Made by a program: the position numbers and the translations under genes | Shown: piece after piece, positions 59,515 through 64,000 of the stretch | Layout of the letters: the number at the start of each line of letters is the position of its first letter | Position numbering within the stretch: position 1 is the first letter of the stretch | The notes under the pieces: model-generated | Database searches by the model: none | The model's input: the letters and a program-made list of their open reading frames with translations, nothing else | Told to the model about the DNA's origin: nothing | Assembly (NCBI GenBank): GCA_003451675.1 | Contig: DMCY01000028.1 | Coordinates: forward strand, 8,357-72,356 | DNA from: Candidatus Atribacteria bacterium | GTDB lineage: Bacteria > Atribacterota > JS1 > SB-45 > 34-128 | DNA length: 64,000 bases | Direction: 5' to 3'

Positions 59515-62103
59515 TTGATACCGGTAAAATTAACCCTGAAAAATTTTTTAAGTTATGGTGAAGATGTCCCCCCTCTCGATTTTACCCAGTTTCATATAGC
59601 CTGTCTTTCGGGTAATAATGGTCAGGGTAAATCTGCTCTTCTGGATGCTTTAACCTGGGCGGTGTGGGGAGAAGGAAGAAAAGCCAGCCAGGAGAAAAAG
59701 GCTGATAACAGTCTTCTGCGGATAGGCCAGAAAGATATGCAGGTGGAATTTGTGTTTGACCTGGAAGGGGACAGATACCGCATTATTAGAACTTTTTCTC
59801 TGGTTAAAAAGAGTTCCCGCCCAAGTTTAGAATTTCAGGTTTTTAATCAAGAAAATAATGAGTATATTTCTCTCACCTCTCCTTCTATTCGAAAAACTCA
59901 GGAAAAAATTACCAAAACTTTAAGGATAGATTATCAGACCTTCATTAATTCCGCTTTCATCCTTCAGGGACGGATAGATGAATTTAGCCGAAAGAGCGCC
60001 CGGGAAAGAAAGGAAATTTTATCCGAGATTTTAGGTCTTTCCCGTTATGATGAACTGGCTAATCTGGCCAAGTCTCATCTTAGAAAAATTAATAATATTA
60101 TTATGACCAAAGAAAGCAGGTTGGAATATATCTATCAGGAAACGGCTAACCTTGATTTTTATAAAGAGAAAATAAAGAAATTGTCAGAAAGTTATAAAGA
60201 AATTTCCCGGAAGATAAAGACAGAAGAAGTAAAAGTGGGAAAATTAAAAGAGGAAATAAATTTCTTAAAACATAAAAGCGAACAATGCACAGAATTGGAA
60301 GGCCGAATAGAGCAGTATAGGCAAGAGATTGCGCGAGGGCAAAAACAGATTGAATTAAGAAAGAAAGAAATTGTTGATTGCGAGAAGATAATTTTCCAAA
60401 AAGAAAAAGTTTTAAATGATTTTAAAAAATATCAGAAATTTAATACCGAAAATAATGAATTTAGCCGAAAGCTCCAAAGAATCAGGAAAATAGAAGAAGA
60501 TAAAGTTCTTGCCGAGAGGAGAATAGAAAATGAGCGAGCAGATTTAGAAGTAGAAGTTAGGAATAAAAAGGACAGATACAAAGATTTAAAGATTAGAGCT
60601 GAGCAGGGGGCAAAGAATAGGGTTAGGCTTTTAGAATTAGAAAAAAAGATGAAAGAGATAAAGTTACTCGAAGAACAGAGTGAAGAAATTCGTAAAGAAG
60701 GCAGCGAGCTTAATGTAGAAATAAACAGCATTAAAAGTCAGATAGAAAGATTAGAAAAAGACAACAAAGATAATGAAGAAAAACTGCGTCTGTTAAGAGA
60801 GAATCCGGAGGGAGAGTGCCCTTTGTGTGAGGCAAAATTAAATGCGGAGAGAAAGCGGAAGATTGAAGACAACATAAATAAAGAAATTGGTTTAAATATT
60901 AAGCAGATAGAGAAATTAAGAAAAGAGTCGGAGGAATCGAGTAAACAGAAAGATAGATTGGCGGAAAAATGGAAAGATGTTAATCAAAAATTGAAAGATA
61001 AAGATGTCTGGCAACAGAAGTTAAGCAAAGCACATCTTGAGTGTGAGGAGTCTAAACAAGCCGTAAAGCTGATGGTTGACTTGCAGGAGGAGATTAAAAA
61101 ATTAGAAAAAACTATTCAGGAGAAGAGATACGCTTTAGCGGAACAGAAAAGATTAAAAGAATTTGAAGCGCAGATAAAAAATATCGGTTACGATGGAGAA
61201 AGGCACCGCAAGCTTAACCGTAAAATTGAAGAGTTAAGTGATGCCCCTCTGGAAAAAGCAAAATTGGAAGAGGCAGAGAAGAAGGTTGATTCTTTAAGGG
61301 ACGGATTATCCGAATTAAAAGAAAATTATCAACAGAAAGAATTAAATTTAAAAGATTTGGAGAAGAAGAAAGAGAAAATAAAAGGAGAATTAAAAGAACT
61401 TCCTTTCCTGAAAGAAAAATTAGTTCAAGAGGAACAGGTATTAAATTCCGAGCAGACCCTTAAAGATAATATTTTAGAGGAAAGGGGAGGGTATCAGAGC
61501 AAATTCGACCAGTGCCTTAAATTGGAAAAAGAGAAGAAAGAGATAGGTAAAGAATTAGAAAAAAGCAAGAAAGAGCAGAATATCTATGAGAAGCTGATTG
61601 TGGCTTTCGGGAAAAACGGAATTCAGGCATTGATTATCGAAAATGTCTTACCGGAAATAGAGGAAGAAGCTAATGACCTTTTAGCTAAGTTGACTAATAA
61701 TAGCACCCAGATTTCTATCGAGTCTCTCCGTGATTTAAAGAGCGGAAGAATGAAAGAGACTCTGGATATCAAGATAAGTGATGAATTGGGAATCCGGGAC
61801 TATGAGCTGTATAGCGGGGGAGAAGCCTTTAGAATTGATTTTTCTTTAAGGATTGCCCTATCTAAGTTACTGACCAGAAGGGCAGGGACTAAATTACGGA
61901 CTCTGGTTATGGATGAGGGATTTGGTACTCAGGATGAAGAAGGTATAGATAACCTGGTACAGGCCATCCAATCTATAAGTGATGATTTTGATAAAATATT
62001 AGTCATCACTCACCTGGAATCTCTAAAAGATGCCTTTCCGGTAAGAATCGAGGTAACCAAGCTTCCCGAAATTGGTTCCCTATTCAAGATTGTAAAAAAT
62101 TAA
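59515..62103 (+). CDS. sbcC: SbcC/Rad50-type ATPase
   Basis: The 862-aa SMC-like ATPase has an N-terminal Walker A (LSGNNGQGKSALLDALTWAV) and a Q-loop area. Long coiled coils lie on both sides of a zinc hook, C435-P-L-C438 (GECPLCEAKLN). The C-terminal signature is ELYSGGEAFRIDFSLRIALS with Walker B LVMDEGFGTQD. It starts with TTG, seven bases after AAGGA. Relative to E. coli SbcC (1048 aa) the coils are short. With SbcD it cuts palindrome hairpins, relevant in a genome full of palindromes. Confidence 0.93.
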   Translation: MIPVKLTLKNFLSYGEDVPPLDFTQFHIACLSGNNGQGKSALLDALTWAVWGEGRKASQEKKADNSLLRIGQKDMQVEFVFDLEGDRYRIIRTFSLVKKSSRPSLEFQVFNQENNEYISLTSPSIRKTQEKITKTLRIDYQTFINSAFILQGRIDEFSRKSARERKEILSEILGLSRYDELANLAKSHLRKINNIIMTKESRLEYIYQETANLDFYKEKIKKLSESYKEISRKIKTEEVKVGKLKEEINFLKHKSEQCTELEGRIEQYRQEIARGQKQIELRKKEIVDCEKIIFQKEKVLNDFKKYQKFNTENNEFSRKLQRIRKIEEDKVLAERRIENERADLEVEVRNKKDRYKDLKIRAEQGAKNRVRLLELEKKMKEIKLLEEQSEEIRKEGSELNVEINSIKSQIERLEKDNKDNEEKLRLLRENPEGECPLCEAKLNAERKRKIEDNINKEIGLNIKQIEKLRKESEESSKQKDRLAEKWKDVNQKLKDKDVWQQKLSKAHLECEESKQAVKLMVDLQEEIKKLEKTIQEKRYALAEQKRLKEFEAQIKNIGYDGERHRKLNRKIEELSDAPLEKAKLEEAEKKVDSLRDGLSELKENYQQKELNLKDLEKKKEKIKGELKELPFLKEKLVQEEQVLNSEQTLKDNILEERGGYQSKFDQCLKLEKEKKEIGKELEKSKKEQNIYEKLIVAFGKNGIQALIIENVLPEIEEEANDLLAKLTNNSTQISIESLRDLKSGRMKETLDIKISDELGIRDYELYSGGEAFRIDFSLRIALSKLLTRRAGTKLRTLVMDEGFGTQDEEGIDNLVQAIQSISDDFDKILVITHLESLKDAFPVRIEVTKLPEIGSLFKIVKN

Positions 62104-62215
62104 AAAAATTATGATATTTAAGCAGAAACAACCGTCTGCGTATTCTCCAAAATCTCAAGTATTTCCTGGGCGGTGCAGCCCTGTATTAATCAAGGAAAGG
62201 ATAATAAAAATAATT

Positions 62216-62794
62216 ATGAAGACACTTTATATTTTTGATATGGGGGGCGTCTTGTGTTGTGACTTTAATGACATTCCCATTATAAGCGATTATCTTGAAA
62301 TTACTGAAGAAAATTTTTTCATTTATGCTGGTGAAAATTTTAGAAAACTTCTTGATGGAAAAATTAATAGTAATGAATTTTGGGTAAGATTTTCTTTAAG
62401 ATATGGTAAGAAAGTGAAAGAAGAATTATTTGGTAAATTTTTTAACCCGGGAATAATCCAGGGAACAAAGGATATAATAAAACAGCTTAAAAGCAATTCA
62501 AGAGTTGTTTGTGGCACTAATACTATTGATTCGCATTATTACTATCTTTTAAATCAAGGCGCTTACGATATCTTTGATGAGGTTTATGCTTCTAACTTAA
62601 TGGGTATATCCAAACCTGACCCGAATTTTTACCGATATATTTTAAAGAAGGAAGGGATTAAACCCGAAAATACAATCTTTGTGGATGATACCGAAGAGAA
62701 TATTCTTTCTGCTCAAAAGATTGGCATAAAATCTATTCTTTTTACTAATTATGATTCTACGAAAAATCAGATTAAGATATTTACAGATTATTAA
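62216..62794 (+). CDS. HAD-superfamily hydrolase
   Basis: The 193-aa protein from ATG 62216 is a HAD subfamily IA hydrolase. Motif I is IFDMGGVLCC (the usual FDxGGVL variant, first Asp kept), motif III is around KPDPNFYRYILKKEG, and motif IV is FVDDTEENILSAQKIGI. The frame is open 105 bases upstream, but those residues are not family-like and the HAD fold starts at KTLYIFDMGG. Phosphatase on a small phosphate ester is probable; the substrate is unknown. Confidence 0.85.
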   Translation: MKTLYIFDMGGVLCCDFNDIPIISDYLEITEENFFIYAGENFRKLLDGKINSNEFWVRFSLRYGKKVKEELFGKFFNPGIIQGTKDIIKQLKSNSRVVCGTNTIDSHYYYLLNQGAYDIFDEVYASNLMGISKPDPNFYRYILKKEGIKPENTIFVDDTEENILSAQKIGIKSILFTNYDSTKNQIKIFTDY

Positions 62795-62903
62795 AGTTAG
62801 GAATAATAAATTTTTTTAAATGGTTATCTAAATTATTAAGAAATTGAAGTTTTTAAGATTTAGACAATTAAAAATATTTGAGTGGGTGCAATAAAGCATA
62901 TTA

Positions 62904-63983
62904 ATGGATAAATATAGTTGTGATATTGTTGTCGTTGGCGGGGGAGTAATAGGGTGTTCAGCAGCCTATTATTTAAGTAAAAAATATAGAGTAATTTTAG
63001 TGGAAAAAGAATATCCTGGAGCAGGAGCTTCTGGGGCTTGCAGTGGAGGATTAAATTATTTTGGGAAAAAAGGAAAAATACTCGAGCAAGCAGTAGAAAG
63101 TTTATACATTTACAAAGATTTGGAAAAGAAATTACAAATAGATTTAGAAAAAGATCAAAATAGAAAAATATTATTAATAGCAAATGAAGAAAATCAATTA
63201 GAATTAATAAATAAATTAGTTGAGGAATGTGTTATTAAAGGTTTAGATGCTAAATTTATAAATTGTAGGACTATAAAAAAAATGTTACCTGTTATTCCCG
63301 GAAATTTAGTGGGAGGCGCTATTGCTGGCGGTGGCTTGCAAGGAGTAGTAAATCCTTTTAATTTAATTCTAGGATTTTTACAGAAATTTAGAGACAATAA
63401 AGGGATAATTTTAAAAAAACAAAAAGTAGAAGAATTATTAGTTAAAAATAAAAAAATAGAAGGAGTAAGAACGACATCTTTTAAAATAAAGTCTTTTGCG
63501 GTATTAATAACAGCTGGTTATGATAGTATTGAACTTTTAAATCCTTTTAGTTTTAATACTCACTTAATTCCTTGTAAAGGAACTGTCCTGATTACTGAAA
63601 AAAACCCCAATTGGTTAAAAATAAATTTACTTTCGGCTGATTTTTTAAAGGAATCTAATAGAAAAAATAAAGTAAATTTAACCATAGAACAAACCTTCTC
63701 TGGAAATATTTTGATAGGCAGTTCAAGTGAATTTTATAAAGATGATAAGTTAGTTAATAATGATATTGTTATGGAGATTGCTCAAAAGGCAATTAAATTA
63801 TTACCAATTTTAAGAAAAGAAAAGATAATTCGTATTTTTACGGGCGTTCGCCCTTTTAGACAAAAAGGTCCTTTTATAGGCAAAATTCCTAAAATCGAAG
63901 GCCTTTTTGCAGCTTTTGGTCATAGTGGAACGGGAATTACTCTTGCTCCTTATGTAGGCAAGAAAATTTCTACCCTAATGTAA
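62904..63983 (+). CDS. FAD-dependent oxidoreductase (DAO/glycine oxidase-like)
   Basis: The 359-aa DAO-family protein has an N-terminal Rossmann motif (DIVVVGGGVIGCSAAYYLSK), GAGASGACSGGLNYFGKKGK, a central GGGLQGVVNPFNLILGF, and a C-terminal GVRPFRQKGPFIGKIPKIEG and AAFGHSGTGITLAPYVGKKI. Such enzymes oxidise secondary amines or D-amino acids with FAD. Codon use is more AT-biased than in neighbouring genes. The gene is complete and ends 17 bases before the window edge. Confidence 0.85.
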   Translation: MDKYSCDIVVVGGGVIGCSAAYYLSKKYRVILVEKEYPGAGASGACSGGLNYFGKKGKILEQAVESLYIYKDLEKKLQIDLEKDQNRKILLIANEENQLELINKLVEECVIKGLDAKFINCRTIKKMLPVIPGNLVGGAIAGGGLQGVVNPFNLILGFLQKFRDNKGIILKKQKVEELLVKNKKIEGVRTTSFKIKSFAVLITAGYDSIELLNPFSFNTHLIPCKGTVLITEKNPNWLKINLLSADFLKESNRKNKVNLTIEQTFSGNILIGSSSEFYKDDKLVNNDIVMEIAQKAIKLLPILRKEKIIRIFTGVRPFRQKGPFIGKIPKIEGLFAAFGHSGTGITLAPYVGKKISTLM

Positions 63984-64000
63984 TCAAATAAAAATAAAAG

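Noticed and set aside
62111..62215. Upstream extension of the HAD gene
   Set aside because: Residues before ATG 62216 are not family-like; the HAD motif I starts at residue 6 of the shorter form.

Overview
The window is an AT-rich bacterial chromosome segment with about 50 protein genes, almost all on the + strand (one ABC-F gene is on the minus strand). The organism looks like a diderm anaerobe: it has outer-membrane beta-barrels, TolC-like proteins and LolA/LolCDE-like transport genes, lipoprotein signal peptides, and no respiratory genes. The composition, the sugar-phosphate type microcompartment operon with deoC, rpiB and pduL, and the style of intergenic repeats recall Candidatus Atribacterota (OP9/JS1). 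That assignment is an inference from recall, not proved here.

Region 1 (1-11.3 kb) is a bacterial microcompartment (BMC) locus. Two cupin-fold genes (lyxose-isomerase-like and AllA-like) and a RhaI-type sugar isomerase come first. A strong promoter (3054-3082) then leads into one hexamer (BMC-H), four pentamers (BMC-P), a PduT-like tandem trimer, a PduS-like Fe-S flavoprotein, a PduP-like CoA-acylating aldehyde dehydrogenase, RpiB, DeoC, PduL and a DeoR regulator. The most likely path is pentose phosphate isomerisation, DeoC cleavage of deoxyribose-5-phosphate to acetaldehyde plus glyceraldehyde-3-phosphate, acetaldehyde to acetyl-CoA, and acetyl-CoA to acetyl-phosphate, all inside the shell. 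PduS and PduT could carry electrons across it.

Region 2 (11.3-18.5 kb) has a LiaF-like membrane protein and a TetR-controlled operon with a 23-bp palindromic operator. That operon encodes a LolD-like ATPase, two FtsX/LolE-like permeases, a LolA-like periplasmic protein and an outer-membrane barrel, probably moving lipid or lipoprotein to the outer membrane. Region 3 (18.7-26.1 kb) has a decayed fabH remnant, fabK, a second FMN TIM-barrel enzyme of the nitronate monooxygenase family, a REP-associated tyrosine transposase, an unknown 636-aa protein and a YgiQ radical SAM enzyme. Region 4 (26.3-31.9 kb) is a MacAB-type exporter with two adjacent TolC-like genes, ended by a perfect 35-bp inverted repeat. 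Region 5 (32-42.6 kb) holds a LysM-bearing 5'-nucleotidase, DUF2207 and LemA, YkvA, an MFS carrier, an HD protein, a GNAT, and a TPR protein beside a proteasome-like Ntn hydrolase.

Region 6 (42.6-52.5 kb) is accessory and is the most interesting part. An AbiE-type toxin-antitoxin pair sits between two diverged ~250-bp direct repeats. It is followed by a cyclic-di-GMP-I riboswitch with a terminator, a subtilisin-like lipoprotein, a BsuPI-type proteinase inhibitor, a membrane transglutaminase and a caspase-like lipoprotein broken by a frameshift in a G run. The caspase and subtilisin genes share the same lipoprotein signal and C-terminal Ig-like module. The caspase is followed by what looks like a deletion remnant of a second inhibitor gene. 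The picture is of duplicated protease-inhibitor cassettes with swapped catalytic domains, one of them under c-di-GMP control.

Region 7 (52.7-64 kb) has a second 5'-nucleotidase family protein, an ABC-F ATPase, a HI0933-type flavoprotein, SbcD/SbcC, a HAD hydrolase and a FAD-dependent oxidoreductase. Intergenic spaces through the window are rich in short palindromes that share a GTAGGGG...CCCCTAC shell, in GATACG-type iterations and in TTAGTTAAC-type iterations. I saw no tRNA, rRNA or CRISPR array.
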